Assembly: GCA_910583925.1 (NCBI GenBank)
Contig: CAJTZJ010000002.1
Coordinates: 9,638 to 73,637, forward strand
Direction of reading: 5' to 3'
Source of the DNA: an uncultured Eubacterium sp.
GTDB taxonomy: Bacteria > Bacillota > Clostridia > Oscillospirales > Acutalibacteraceae
Length of the DNA: 64,000 nucleotides
Part shown: positions 8,329-16,162 of the stretch, piece by piece
Layout: every line of letters begins with the position of its first letter
Position numbering within the stretch: the stretch's first letter is position 1
Notes under the pieces: model-generated
Database searches by the model: none
Seen by the model: only the letters and a program-made list of their open reading frames with translations
Told to the model about the DNA's origin: nothing
Program-made: the position numbers and the translations under genes

Positions 8329-8631
8329 TTATTTCATAAATTTATCAATTGCGTTGTTCAATTCTTCAATCATTTCTATGTTCCCATCCTCAAGGGCGTG
8401 AACAATGCAATGCTCCATATGGTCCTTAAGAATGACCTTGCCTGTATTGTTTATAGCGCTTTTTACGGCTGCAAGCTGAATTAAAACATCGCTGCAGTCA
8501 TCTCCGCTTTCAACCATTTGCTTAACCTTTTGCAGATGCCCTATTGCCCGTGCAAGACGGTTTGAAACATCTTTTGTATGCTCGTGGGAGTGCGTATGAT
8601 TATGTTTCTTTTCTGTTCTGGAATTCTCCAT
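8329..8631 (-). CDS. CsoR/RcnR-family metal-sensing repressor with His-rich N-terminus
   Basis: A 100-residue all-helical DNA-binding regulator of the CsoR/RcnR/FrmR family (DUF156). The body NRLARAIGHLQKVKQMVESGDDCSDVLIQLAAVK...DHMEHC carries the Cys, His and Cys positions (DDC, DH, EHC) that bind Cu(I) in CsoR; this suggests a copper sensor, but nickel or sulfide sensors share the fold. Odd: residues 8-18 are a histidine cluster, KKHNHTHSHEH, not part of the core family. ATG 8631 has GGAG ten bases upstream. No copper exporter is adjacent, so the target lies elsewhere or the gene is autoregulated. It lies just downstream of tRNA-Gly on the same strand. Confidence 0.85.
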   Translation of the reverse strand: MENSRTEKKHNHTHSHEHTKDVSNRLARAIGHLQKVKQMVESGDDCSDVLIQLAAVKSAINNTGKVILKDHMEHCIVHALEDGNIEMIEELNNAIDKFMK

Positions 8632-8691
8632 AATGATTTTCTCCATCTGATTGATAAAAAAACAAGCCATTCAAATGAATGAATGGCTTTA

Positions 8692-8767
8692 TGGAGCGGA
8701 TTACGAGACTCGAACTCGCCACCTCCACCTTGGCAAGGTGGCGCTCTACCGGATGAGCTAAATCCGC
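8692..8767 (-). tRNA. tRNA-Gly(GCC), CCA encoded
   Basis: The minus strand folds into a 76-base cloverleaf. Acceptor GCGGATT pairs with AATCCGC, discriminator T, and genome-encoded CCA (8692-8694). Anticodon stem CCACC/GGTGG encloses the loop TTGCCAA with anticodon GCC. The T arm contains GTTCGAGTC. No extra long variable arm. It decodes GGC/GGU. Confidence 0.95.
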
Positions 8768-8885
8768 AAGTTGCAATGCAAATTATAATCAAAAACGAAT
8801 CATTTGTCAATACCTAAATTGAAATTTTTTAAGCTTTTTTATTGCCGCTTTAGTTTTCTTTATAATTAATTCTAAAATTTATCTG

Positions 8886-8914
8886 TTTACATATTCTGTT
8901 TTTTTTGTTAAAAT
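8886..8914 (+). promoter_or_regulatory. Sigma-A promoter for the dnaD-dnaC operon
   Basis: TTTACA (8886-8891), 17-base spacer, TAAAAT (8909-8914). An 11-base imperfect hairpin (GACAATTGCGT with its near-complement, 8939-8966) follows in the leader. Confidence 0.7.
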
Positions 8915-9000
8915 GAAACTTAAGCTGACGATAGACAGACAATTGCGTCTGAAACGCATTTGTCCGAAATTTGCCGGCTTATGAAAGAAGAGGAATTTTA

Positions 9001-10014
9001 ATGGATTACAGTATTGTGCCGATAGGCGGTATCTGGATAAACGGCGCATTCAATGTGCCTCTTGCTGTTGTGGATAAATACATAAGGCTTGCAAGTGAAT
9101 ATCAGCTTAAAGCACTTCTTATTATTTTAAGTACAAATGGAAAAGGCTCATCTGCTGAAATTGCAAAAAAGCTTGGAATAACCTCATCCGATGCAGAGGA
9201 AATTATGGAATTCTGGCTTGAAGAGGGTGCTGTTGCTGCGGATGGAATGGAAGTAAAGCCAAGTCCTGCTCCGATTCAAGAGGAAGCAGCGGAGGCTGAA
9301 AAGCCGTCTAAAAAAATTCAGATAACCGCACCTGTATTAACACCAAAGGATATTGTTGACGCTGCGCAGGAAAATGCGGAAATCGCAGATCTTCTTAATG
9401 AATCTCAGGTTGTGCTTGGCAGAACGCTTAGTCATAATGAGCGTGAAATGCTTGTTAATATGGTTGATTTTTATGGTTTGAAATCGGAAATTGTATTGAT
9501 GATTCTGCAATATTGGCGAAGTGTTAATGAAAAGGAAAGCAGCCGGGCAAAGGGGATTGCCTATGTTTTGAAGATTGCACAGAATTGGCTTGATGACGGA
9601 ATTGATACAATGGAAGCAGCCGAGGAAAAGCTTATGCAGCTTGAAAAAAGCAATAAGCTCTGGAAAGAAATCGCATCCCTTGCCGGTATTGCACACAAGA
9701 AGCCTACAATCAGGCAAGGTGAAATGGTGCTTGGCTGGAGTAATGACTTCAGTTTTGATATGATTGCTGCTGCAATAGAACAGATGAGGGAAAATACGGC
9801 TTCACCATCGCTTGCTTATGTTGACAAAATTCTTAAGTCATGGAAAAAGAAAGGCATAAAAAGTCTTTCCGATGTTGAAAACGAAAGCAAAGAATTTGAA
9901 AAGAGCAAGTCAGAAAAGACCGGTAAAAAGGATGATAAGATAGAGGGTGCTCCGTCTTATGATCTGAATGAAATAATGAAAAATGCACGAAACAATACGG
10001 ATATAAAGTTTTAA
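9001..10014 (+). CDS. DnaD-domain replication initiation/primosome protein
   Basis: A 337-residue DnaD/DnaB_2-domain protein. In Firmicutes such proteins act with DnaB and DnaI to remodel DNA and load the replicative helicase. Seen: an N-terminal winged-helix-like part (about 1-85), then two helical DnaB_2-type repeats (about 125-195 and 220-290, the second ending YVDKILKSWKKKGIKSL). The tail is charged and disordered. Start ATG 9001 has AGAGGAA in front; an earlier ATG at 8971 lacks a site. It is followed 11 bases later by the helicase-loader-like gene, the partner it would be expected to work with. Confidence 0.85.
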   Translation: MDYSIVPIGGIWINGAFNVPLAVVDKYIRLASEYQLKALLIILSTNGKGSSAEIAKKLGITSSDAEEIMEFWLEEGAVAADGMEVKPSPAPIQEEAAEAEKPSKKIQITAPVLTPKDIVDAAQENAEIADLLNESQVVLGRTLSHNEREMLVNMVDFYGLKSEIVLMILQYWRSVNEKESSRAKGIAYVLKIAQNWLDDGIDTMEAAEEKLMQLEKSNKLWKEIASLAGIAHKKPTIRQGEMVLGWSNDFSFDMIAAAIEQMRENTASPSLAYVDKILKSWKKKGIKSLSDVENESKEFEKSKSEKTGKKDDKIEGAPSYDLNEIMKNARNNTDIKF

Positions 10015-10025
10015 GAGGAATAAAT

Positions 10026-10997
10026 ATGTCTTATAACAGTTCAGCCTATCAGAAGGCAATAAATATTTTGGAACGCAGGCGGGAAAAGGCAGCGCTTGAG
10101 GCCAATGCCAGAAAAGCTGAAATTCTGAGTAGGCTTCCTGAAATTGATGAGATTCAGTCAAAGCTTTCTGCAATCGGAATTTCAATTTCAAAATGCTTTT
10201 TTAATAAGGATAATAATGAAGCTGAAATTAAAAAGCTTGAGGCTGCGAGCCTTGCTCTGCAGAGAAAAAGAGAAGAAATTCTTGAAGCGAACGGCTATAG
10301 CAGCGATGCTTTATCAGAGCAGTATCTTTGTCCGTTTTGTAAGGACACGGGGTATTTCAACAATCGTATGTGCTCCTGTCATAAGGAGATATTAAAGGAA
10401 AACGAAAGAAATTCATTAAGAAATTTTGCCCCGCTTGATGATTGTACCTTTGAAACCTTTGATGTTCGGTATTATCCGGAAAGCGCAATGGATAACGGGA
10501 TTTCTCCGAGAGAAAAGGCAGAAAGAATTCTTGAATCCTGCCGAACTTATGCACAAACCTTTAATGAACATTCACCGAATCTTATCTTTATGGGAAAAAC
10601 AGGGCTTGGTAAAACGCATTTAAGCCTTGCCATTGCAAATGCTGCAATCAATAAGGGCTATTCTGTTGTTTACGGCACAAGCCAAAATATTCTTTCCGAT
10701 TTGCAGAATGAGCATTTCGGCAGAACAGAGAATAATCTTTATAATGAATATGATATACTAAATACCGATTTGCTTATCATTGATGATTTAGGAACGGAGT
10801 TTAAAAATTCTTATTCAATTGCCTGCCTTTATAATATTGTTAATACCAGAATTTTAAAGAAAAAGCCAACGATTATAAGTACGAATTATGATTTTAATCA
10901 GCTTGATGATGTTTATGATATGAGAATAACAAGCCGTATTGCCGGCGAATATTCAACCCTTGTTTTAGAAGGAAATGACATCAGATACATAAAATAA
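10026..10997 (+). CDS. DnaC/DnaI-type helicase-loader ATPase
   Basis: A 323-residue AAA+ ATPase. An N-terminal helical region (1-95) leads to a four-Cys cluster, CPFCKDTGYF...MCSCHK (about 102-120), a probable zinc module as in DnaI. Then come Walker A GKTGLGKTH (about 190-198) and Walker B LLIIDDLGTE (about 245-254), and a C-terminal arginine-finger-containing part (MRITSRIAGEYS). It would load the replicative helicase at oriC or during restart (family knowledge). Same operon as the DnaD protein. In Clostridia this pair is often labelled primosomal DnaD plus ATP-binding protein. Confidence 0.87.
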   Translation: MSYNSSAYQKAINILERRREKAALEANARKAEILSRLPEIDEIQSKLSAIGISISKCFFNKDNNEAEIKKLEAASLALQRKREEILEANGYSSDALSEQYLCPFCKDTGYFNNRMCSCHKEILKENERNSLRNFAPLDDCTFETFDVRYYPESAMDNGISPREKAERILESCRTYAQTFNEHSPNLIFMGKTGLGKTHLSLAIANAAINKGYSVVYGTSQNILSDLQNEHFGRTENNLYNEYDILNTDLLIIDDLGTEFKNSYSIACLYNIVNTRILKKKPTIISTNYDFNQLDDVYDMRITSRIAGEYSTLVLEGNDIRYIK

Positions 10998-11010
10998 TTT
11001 TGCATAAGAA

Positions 11011-11046
11011 AAAGGATACCTTGGAAATGTTTCCTCGGTATCCTTA
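11011..11046. terminator. Bidirectional terminator
   Basis: AAGGATACC and GGTATCCTT arms enclose a 16-base loop, with A-run left and T-rich sequence right. It separates the convergent dnaC-like gene and the ABC ATPase gene. Confidence 0.75.
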
Positions 11047-11057
11047 AATTTTTAGCT

Positions 11058-11861
11058 TTATTCATCAGATGAAAGAAGCATACGGTCATTATCAAGCTCG
11101 CTTCCGCTTGTTATTTTGAACTTTTCAAGAAGATCTGCGGTTGTAAGCTTTTTCTTTTCTTCTCCGCTTACATCGTAAATGATTTTACCCTCATTCATCA
11201 TAATGAGTCTGTTTCCTATTGCAAGGGCATCCTTCATATTGTGGGTAATCATAATGGTTGTAAGATTATCTTTTTCAACAATCTGGGTTGTAAGCTCAAG
11301 CACCTTGTGGGCTGTTTTGGGGTCAAGTGCAGCGGTGTGCTCATCAAGCAAAAGCAGCTTCGGCTTTTTCAGAGTTGCCATAAGAAGTGTTATGGCCTGT
11401 CTTTGTCCGCCTGAAAGAAGCCCAACCTTTGAAGTTAATCTTGTTTCAAGCCCTAAATCAAGTGATTTTAAAAGATCAATATAGCCTGCCTTTTCTTTTT
11501 TTGAAACACCGGGAGCAAGCGTTCTGAATTTACCTCTGCGGGATGCAAGTGCAAGGTTTTCCAATATCTGCATATCTGCTGCAGTTCCGTTCATCGGGTC
11601 CTGAAAAACTCTGCCAAGAAATTTTGCTCTTTTGAATTCGGGCAGCTTTGTAACATCCTGTCCGTCAATCATGATTTTTCCGCTGTCAACAGGATAAACG
11701 CCTGCTATCATATTAAGCATAGTTGATTTGCCGGCACCGTTACCGCCGATAACGGTTACGAAATCGCCTTCATTAAGGGTTAAATCTATACCGTTAAGGG
11801 CACGCTTTTCATTAACTGTTCCGGGGTTGAAGGTTTTATAAACACTTTTAATTTCAAGCAT
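11058..11861 (-). CDS. TrpZ-like ABC transporter ATP-binding protein
   Basis: ATPase (267 residues) of a TrpXYZ-like importer. Walker A GGNGAGKST, signature LSGGQRQA, Walker B LLLLDEHTAALDP and switch His in MITHNMKD. DEHTAALDP, in place of the more common DEPTAALDP, is typical of this ABC subfamily. ATG 11861 follows GGAGG with eight bases between; it overlaps the permease gene by 8 bases. Last gene of the operon permease-SBP order (binding protein first). In streptococci homologous systems are linked to tryptophan uptake; here that assignment rests on family resemblance and on the neighbouring DAHP synthase gene. Confidence 0.88.
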   Translation of the reverse strand: MLEIKSVYKTFNPGTVNEKRALNGIDLTLNEGDFVTVIGGNGAGKSTMLNMIAGVYPVDSGKIMIDGQDVTKLPEFKRAKFLGRVFQDPMNGTAADMQILENLALASRRGKFRTLAPGVSKKEKAGYIDLLKSLDLGLETRLTSKVGLLSGGQRQAITLLMATLKKPKLLLLDEHTAALDPKTAHKVLELTTQIVEKDNLTTIMITHNMKDALAIGNRLIMMNEGKIIYDVSGEEKKKLTTADLLEKFKITSGSELDNDRMLLSSDE

Positions 11862-12753
11862 TTGCTGCACCTCCCTTTATCTTTTTGCGTATAACTTTAT
11901 TTTTCCAATAAGGAACACCAAGGAATATGGCAACAACAATAGCAGTAAACAGCTTCAAGTCATTAGCCGGAAGGCCAAGAGCAACAACAAGAGTAATAAC
12001 AATATAATAAATTACCCCGCCGATTACAGCAGCTATAAGCTTTAATGCAAAATTCTTGAAAATCTTGCCGAAGATAACTTCACCTATGATTACGGCTGCC
12101 AGTCCGATAACAATGGCACCTCTTCCCATATTAATATCCGAAAAGCCCTGGAATTGAGCAAGCAGAGCACCGGAAATTGCAACGATTCCGTTTGAAAGAA
12201 CAAGCGCTATAACCTTATTAACATTTGTGTTGATTCCGTTCGCCCTTGCCATGTTTTGGTTGTTTCCTGTTGCACGGATAGAATGCCCCAGTTCTGTTCC
12301 GAAAAACCAGTAAAGAACTGCAATGATGATTGCAACAAAAATCAGACCGACAATGATAGATTTTTTATATTCAAGCAGATTTACGATAAAGTTATACTTG
12401 CTTGCATTTAAAGCCTGATTGGATTGCCCCATTATATCAAGATTAACGGAATAAAGTGCAAGCTGAGTTAAAATACCTGCAAGAATAGGGGGGATTCCGA
12501 ATGCAGTATGGAATATTCCTGTTGCAAGCCCCGCAAGGCAGCCGGCTATAAAAGCAACTAAAAGTGATAAGTATACATTCATTCCGCCGATTGTGCACAT
12601 TGCAAATGCAGCACCGCCGGTGCCGAAAGAGCCGTCAACTGTTAAGTCGGCAAAATCAAGAATTCTGTAAGTGATATAAACGCCTATAGCCATTATACCC
12701 CATATAATACCTTGTGCTGCTGCACCGGGTATTGAAACAAAAAATGACGCCAT
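11854..12753 (-). CDS. TrpY-like ABC transporter permease
   Basis: A 299-residue membrane permease of the branched-chain/ribose-type (BPD_transp_2) superfamily, with about eight hydrophobic segments. Characteristic are TYRILDFADLTVDGSFGTGGA near the start and the coupling region ELGHSIRATGNNQNMARANGIN. The N-terminus is set at ATG 12753 after GGAGG; a TTG at 12792 lies within the preceding hairpin and is unlikely. Works with the lipoprotein at 12827 and the ATPase at 11058. Putative substrate: tryptophan or another aromatic compound. Confidence 0.87.
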   Translation of the reverse strand: MASFFVSIPGAAAQGIIWGIMAIGVYITYRILDFADLTVDGSFGTGGAAFAMCTIGGMNVYLSLLVAFIAGCLAGLATGIFHTAFGIPPILAGILTQLALYSVNLDIMGQSNQALNASKYNFIVNLLEYKKSIIVGLIFVAIIIAVLYWFFGTELGHSIRATGNNQNMARANGINTNVNKVIALVLSNGIVAISGALLAQFQGFSDINMGRGAIVIGLAAVIIGEVIFGKIFKNFALKLIAAVIGGVIYYIVITLVVALGLPANDLKLFTAIVVAIFLGVPYWKNKVIRKKIKGGAANA

Positions 12754-12775
12754 AAAATCCTGAACCTCCAATGAA

Positions 12776-12804
12776 AAGAGCGATAAGAACAACTTATCGC
12801 TCTT
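12776..12804 (-). terminator. Intra-operon hairpin between binding protein and permease
   Basis: A perfect 12-base stem, AAGAGCGATAAG with CTTATCGCTCTT, around a 5-base loop, followed on the minus strand by only a short T run (TTTTC). It would lower downstream expression relative to the binding protein or protect its mRNA 3' end, a common arrangement in ABC operons. Confidence 0.7.
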
Positions 12805-12826
12805 GTTTTGTTATATTTTAAAACAA

Positions 12827-13813
12827 TTATGCTGCTGTGTCAATAGCAACATAATCGGTTGGAACATTAATTCCAAGCTCTTTGCAGATTTCAGCATTAT
12901 ATTTTTTTGTGAATTTCGGAGCATATCCGATTTCCATTTCAGCAGGATTTGTTCCGTTCTGAAGAATATCGGCAGCCATTTCGCCTGCTGTATATCCGAT
13001 ATCATAATAGCTGATTGTAAGGGTAACAATACCGCAGCCCTTTGCGATACCCTCTTCGCCTGCAAAAACAGGCTTTTTAGCAGGTCTTGCAACTGCATCA
13101 ATAATTCCTGTATTCTTTGCAGCTGTATTGTCTGTAGGAACATAGATTGCATCATTTTCAGATACAGCCTTTGAAACGATAGCCTGAAGCTCATTTGAAT
13201 CTGCAAACGGATATTCTGTTGCCGTAATTCCCGATTCAGCAAGATATTTTGCAACTTCTGTTGCCTGATATTTTGAATTTGCCTCTCCTGAACAGTAAAT
13301 AATGCCGACAGTTTTGATTTCAGGGGCAATTTCCTTAATCATTGCTGCCTGCTGGTCAAGCGGAGCAAGGTCTGATGTTCCTGTTACATTAGTGCCGGTT
13401 TTACCTGAAAAATTATCAATGCCGAGTGCAACGCCGTATTCTGTTACGGAGGTTCCAACAATCGGAATTTCCTTTGTTGCGGAAACGGCAGCCTGAACAA
13501 CAGGAGTTGCATTGGCCATGATTAAATCAACCTTGTTTGTTGCATAACGGTTAACGATAGTTGAACAGTTTGTAACCTCGCCCTGGGCGGTATTGTATTC
13601 AAATTCAACCTTGTCTTCACCAAGCTTATCCTGAAGTGCTTTTTTGAAGCCTTCGGTTGCATCGTTAAGTGCAGGATGATCCTCCCACTGCGCAATTCCT
13701 ACTTTATAAGTGCCGTTTGTTTCACTGTTTGATGATGAGCAGGCTGCAAAAACAGTTCCTACCAATACAACTGCAATGCAGACTGCAATTATGCTTTTAA
13801 TAGATTTTTTCAT
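12827..13813 (-). CDS. TrpX-like ABC transporter substrate-binding lipoprotein
   Basis: A 328-residue binding protein of the DUF534/ABC_sub_bind family (TrpX-like). Signal sequence MKKSIKSIIAVCIAVVLV is followed by lipobox VFAAC (Cys25), so it is lipid-anchored outside the membrane. The mature protein has the type I periplasmic-binding fold with the family features VGIAQWEDHPALNDATEGF, a repeat-like PVVQAAVSATKEIPIVGTSVTEYG and GCGIVTLTISYYDIGYTAGEMAADIL. First gene of the importer operon; its promoter carries the CTTTAA operator described separately. Transported ligand inferred as an aromatic amino acid. Confidence 0.88.
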   Translation of the reverse strand: MKKSIKSIIAVCIAVVLVGTVFAACSSSNSETNGTYKVGIAQWEDHPALNDATEGFKKALQDKLGEDKVEFEYNTAQGEVTNCSTIVNRYATNKVDLIMANATPVVQAAVSATKEIPIVGTSVTEYGVALGIDNFSGKTGTNVTGTSDLAPLDQQAAMIKEIAPEIKTVGIIYCSGEANSKYQATEVAKYLAESGITATEYPFADSNELQAIVSKAVSENDAIYVPTDNTAAKNTGIIDAVARPAKKPVFAGEEGIAKGCGIVTLTISYYDIGYTAGEMAADILQNGTNPAEMEIGYAPKFTKKYNAEICKELGINVPTDYVAIDTAA

Positions 13814-13843
13814 AAACGCTTCTCCTTAAAATATGTAATTTGC

Positions 13844-13869
13844 AATCGCTTTAAAGCATTAAAGCGATT
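13844..13869 (-). promoter_or_regulatory. Operator-like perfect inverted repeat at the trpX-like promoter
   Basis: Perfect 11-base arms, AATCGCTTTAA and TTAAAGCGATT, around AGCA. It begins 12 bases past the -10 of the minus-strand promoter, covering about +6 to +31, where a repressor would block transcription. The same half-sites occur at the aldolase promoter (16163-16190). Confidence 0.65.
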
Positions 13870-13881
13870 CGTGATAAAAAT

Positions 13882-13910
13882 ATATTACCATATATAAAAA
13901 AGCCTGTCAA
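13882..13910 (-). promoter_or_regulatory. Sigma-A promoter of the TrpX-like transporter operon
   Basis: On the minus strand TTGACA (13910-13905), 17-base spacer, TAATAT (13887-13882). The -35 lies inside the upstream gene's terminator hairpin. Confidence 0.75.
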
Positions 13911-13940
13911 ACAAATTAATCTGTTTAACAGGCTTTTTGT
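13899..13940 (-). terminator. Terminator of the DAHP synthase gene
   Basis: AAGCCTGTCAAACA and TGTTTAACAGGCTT arms pair with one internal mismatch around a short AT-rich loop; a T run follows on the minus strand. It shares bases with the next promoter. Confidence 0.8.
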
Positions 13941-13982
13941 GTTACTTTAACAAGTGAGCGGCTGTTCTTTTGTGCATATTTT

Positions 13983-15041
13983 TTACAGCTGATCTGCTAT
14001 TGAATAAATTAGATTTTTGGATTTTTCCCATCCAAGGCAAGGGTCTGTAATGGATTTTCCGTAAATGCCGTCATCAATTTTCTGACATCCGTCTTCAATA
14101 TAGGATTCAATCATAAAGCCTTTAACGAATCGGTTTATATCCTTGCTGTGGCGCATTGAATGAAGCACCTCATTTGCAATTCGTATCTGCTCTTCATATT
14201 TTTTTCCGCTGTTTGAGTGATTGGTATCTACGATAACTGCAGGATTTTTGTAGCTTCTGTCTGCCCCATACATATTATAAAGCGTTATCAGGTCTTCATA
14301 ATGATAGTTTGGGTGGCAGATGCCATGCTTGTCTACACCGCCTCTTAAAATGGCGTGTGCAAGCTCATTGCCATTAGAGTTAACCTCCCAGCCACGATAA
14401 ATAAAAGTATGGCTGCCTTGCGCTGCGGTAATGGCATTCAGCATAACGCCGTAATCGCCGCTTGTTCCGTTTTTCATTCCGCAGGGAATATCCATTCCGC
14501 TTGCTGTTAATCTATGATCCTGGTTTTCAACGCTTCTTGCGCCTACTGCAACATAGGACAGCAAATCGCTTAAATAACGGTAATTAGATGGGTAAAGCAT
14601 TTCATCAGCACAGGTTAAGCCTGTTTCTTCAATTGCCTTTGCATGGAGTGAACGAACGGCTATAATACCATCGTACATATCAGGCTCGCCGCTTGGGTTT
14701 GGCTGATGCAGAAGCCCTTTGTAGCCGGCACCTGTTGTTCTTGGCTTTCCGGTATAAATTCTCGGAATGATTATAATTTTTTCGCTAACCTCTTTTTGAA
14801 TATCGGCAAGGCGGTGAACATAATCAAGCACGCTTTCTTCTCTGTCTGCTGAGCAGGGACCGATTATAAGCAGAAATTTGTTGCTTTCTCCTTTGAAAAC
14901 CTTTGCGATTTCCTCATCTCGCTTTTTCTTTATTTCAGCTGATTTTTCACGCAGCGGATAAAGCTCCTTAACCTCCTTTGGTATAGGAAGCTTGCGAACA
15001 AACTGCATATTTTTCATTGAGTTATCTTCTGTTATCATCAT
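13983..15041 (-). CDS. aroF: 3-deoxy-7-phosphoheptulonate (DAHP) synthase, class I
   Basis: Condenses phosphoenolpyruvate and erythrose 4-phosphate, the first step of the shikimate pathway. At 352 residues it has the size and motifs of the AroFGH-type (type I-alpha) enzyme: LLIIGPCSAD, the PEP-binding KPRTTGAGYKGL, GARSVENQDHR, MKNGTSGDYGVMLNAI, VDTNHSNSGK and MIESYIEDGCQ. ATG 15041 follows GAGG. It is alone between its own promoter and terminator but sits between the TrpX-like importer and an aldolase gene that share an operator, suggesting aromatic-supply control. Feedback specificity (Phe, Tyr or Trp) cannot be read. Confidence 0.95.
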   Translation of the reverse strand: MMITEDNSMKNMQFVRKLPIPKEVKELYPLREKSAEIKKKRDEEIAKVFKGESNKFLLIIGPCSADREESVLDYVHRLADIQKEVSEKIIIIPRIYTGKPRTTGAGYKGLLHQPNPSGEPDMYDGIIAVRSLHAKAIEETGLTCADEMLYPSNYRYLSDLLSYVAVGARSVENQDHRLTASGMDIPCGMKNGTSGDYGVMLNAITAAQGSHTFIYRGWEVNSNGNELAHAILRGGVDKHGICHPNYHYEDLITLYNMYGADRSYKNPAVIVDTNHSNSGKKYEEQIRIANEVLHSMRHSKDINRFVKGFMIESYIEDGCQKIDDGIYGKSITDPCLGWEKSKNLIYSIADQL

Positions 15042-15064
15042 AAGCTATTACCTCTGTTATATTT

Positions 15065-15085
15065 AACTTAATATTAATTAAAGTT
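15065..15085 (-). promoter_or_regulatory. Imperfect inverted repeat at the aroF promoter
   Basis: On the minus strand AACTTTAAT and TATTAAGTT flank a TAA centre, directly after the -10. It resembles the CTTTAA...TTAAAG operators at 13844-13869 and 16163-16190 but lacks the outer CG. Confidence 0.35.
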
Positions 15086-15114
15086 ATTCTATTACTTTAT
15101 TATAAACTTGTCAA
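15086..15114 (-). promoter_or_regulatory. Sigma-A promoter of aroF
   Basis: Minus strand TTGACA (15114-15109), 17-base spacer, TAGAAT (15091-15086). Confidence 0.75.
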
Positions 15115-15117
15115 TAA

Positions 15118-15148
15118 AAAAGGGAACAGCTTATGCCGTTCCCATAAA
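15118..15148 (-). terminator. Terminator of the aldolase gene
   Basis: GGGAAC/GTTCCC arms (15122-15127 and 15142-15147) around an AGCTTATGCC loop, with a T6 run on the minus strand. Confidence 0.8.
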
Positions 15149-15162
15149 ATGGATATATGATT

Positions 15163-16140
15163 TTAAAAATTGTCAAGAAGTGATTTGTAAAATTCGCAGT
15201 AATCCGTTCTTTCGTCGGCAGTAAATGCCATTGCTTCTCTTGGATGGCGGTTGAGCTGACCGGTAAGCATATATTGAATATCATAGCCCCATACAACGCC
15301 GCTTTCTTTAAGAGGCAGCATATATTTTTCAATGAAGGTTAAAAGGCTGTAAAGATTATACTTGGGATTTTTCAGGAATCCAAGCAAAAGCTCCATAGCA
15401 CAGTTTCCTGCACCTCTGCCCATAGCCATTGCCGTAGCATCAAGGTATGATACACCGTAAGACATGGTTTCAATTGTGTTTGCAAAGGCAAGATTCTGGT
15501 TGTTATGAGCGTGGAAACCGATTGCTTTTCCGTATTTTTCTCCGATTTCAAGATATTTCTTTGCAAGGTTTCCTGCATTTTCCGGATAGAGTGAGCCATA
15601 GGAATCAACAAGGTAGATAACATCAACGCTGCTTTGTCCGAGCATTTCAAGTGCATCCTCAAGCTGGTCATTGTTTGCCTGGCTTACTGCCATAATATTA
15701 CAGGTTGTTTCATAGCCGAGATTGTGAAAATATTCAATCATTTCAACTGCTGCAGGAATTTGATGAATGTAGCAGGCAACACGAATCATATCAATAACCG
15801 ATTCTGATTTCGGAATAAAATCCTCTTTAAAATCACATCTGCCTACATCAGCCATAACGGCAATTTTCATATCTGAAACATTATCGCCTACAATGCTTCT
15901 TATATCCGCTTCATCACAGAATTTCCATTTGCCGAATTTTTTTTGGTCAAAAAGATTTTTTGAAGCGCGATATCCGAATTCCATATAATCAACGCCGCAT
16001 TTGATATTTGATTTATAAAGTTCAGTTACAAATTCATCCGTAAATTCAAAATTGTTGCAGAGTCCGCCGTCTCTGATTGTTGCATCAAGCACCTTAACAT
16101 CTGTGCGGACTGTCATTAAACTGCCTTTTCTTGGTGCCAT
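15163..16140 (-). CDS. HMG-CoA lyase/DmpG-type aldolase-domain protein, function unknown
   Basis: A 325-residue TIM-barrel protein of the HMGL-like family (isopropylmalate synthase, HMG-CoA lyase, 4-hydroxy-2-oxovalerate aldolase). Seen: the N-terminal metal/substrate motif LDATIRDGGLCNNFEF, equivalent to the D-x-T-x-R-D-G of the family, VDYMEFGYR, VYLVDSYGSLYPE-like strand (IYLVDSYGSLYP), the metal-binding GFHAHNNQNLAFANT (HxHxN) and the Gly-rich GRGAGNCAMELLL. Active-site residues appear intact. No acetaldehyde dehydrogenase or HMG-CoA pathway gene is nearby, so it is not an obvious DmpG. ATG 16140 has AAGGAG nine bases upstream. Own promoter and operator. Confidence 0.85.
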   Translation of the reverse strand: MAPRKGSLMTVRTDVKVLDATIRDGGLCNNFEFTDEFVTELYKSNIKCGVDYMEFGYRASKNLFDQKKFGKWKFCDEADIRSIVGDNVSDMKIAVMADVGRCDFKEDFIPKSESVIDMIRVACYIHQIPAAVEMIEYFHNLGYETTCNIMAVSQANNDQLEDALEMLGQSSVDVIYLVDSYGSLYPENAGNLAKKYLEIGEKYGKAIGFHAHNNQNLAFANTIETMSYGVSYLDATAMAMGRGAGNCAMELLLGFLKNPKYNLYSLLTFIEKYMLPLKESGVVWGYDIQYMLTGQLNRHPREAMAFTADERTDYCEFYKSLLDNF

Positions 16141-16162
16141 AATTAACATCTCCTTGCTTTAA

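Noticed and set aside
8939..8966. Hairpin in the dnaD leader as a riboswitch
   Set aside because: Too small, with no known aptamer motif; listed only as part of the leader.
12811..13329. 172-codon frame within the TrpX-like gene on the same strand
   Set aside because: Low-complexity Gln/Leu/Arg-rich shadow of the real frame.
13814..15110. T-box control of the TrpXYZ-like importer or aroF, as in streptococcal trpXYZ
   Set aside because: No AGGGTGGNACCGCG-type T-box sequence or its complement is present in the leaders.
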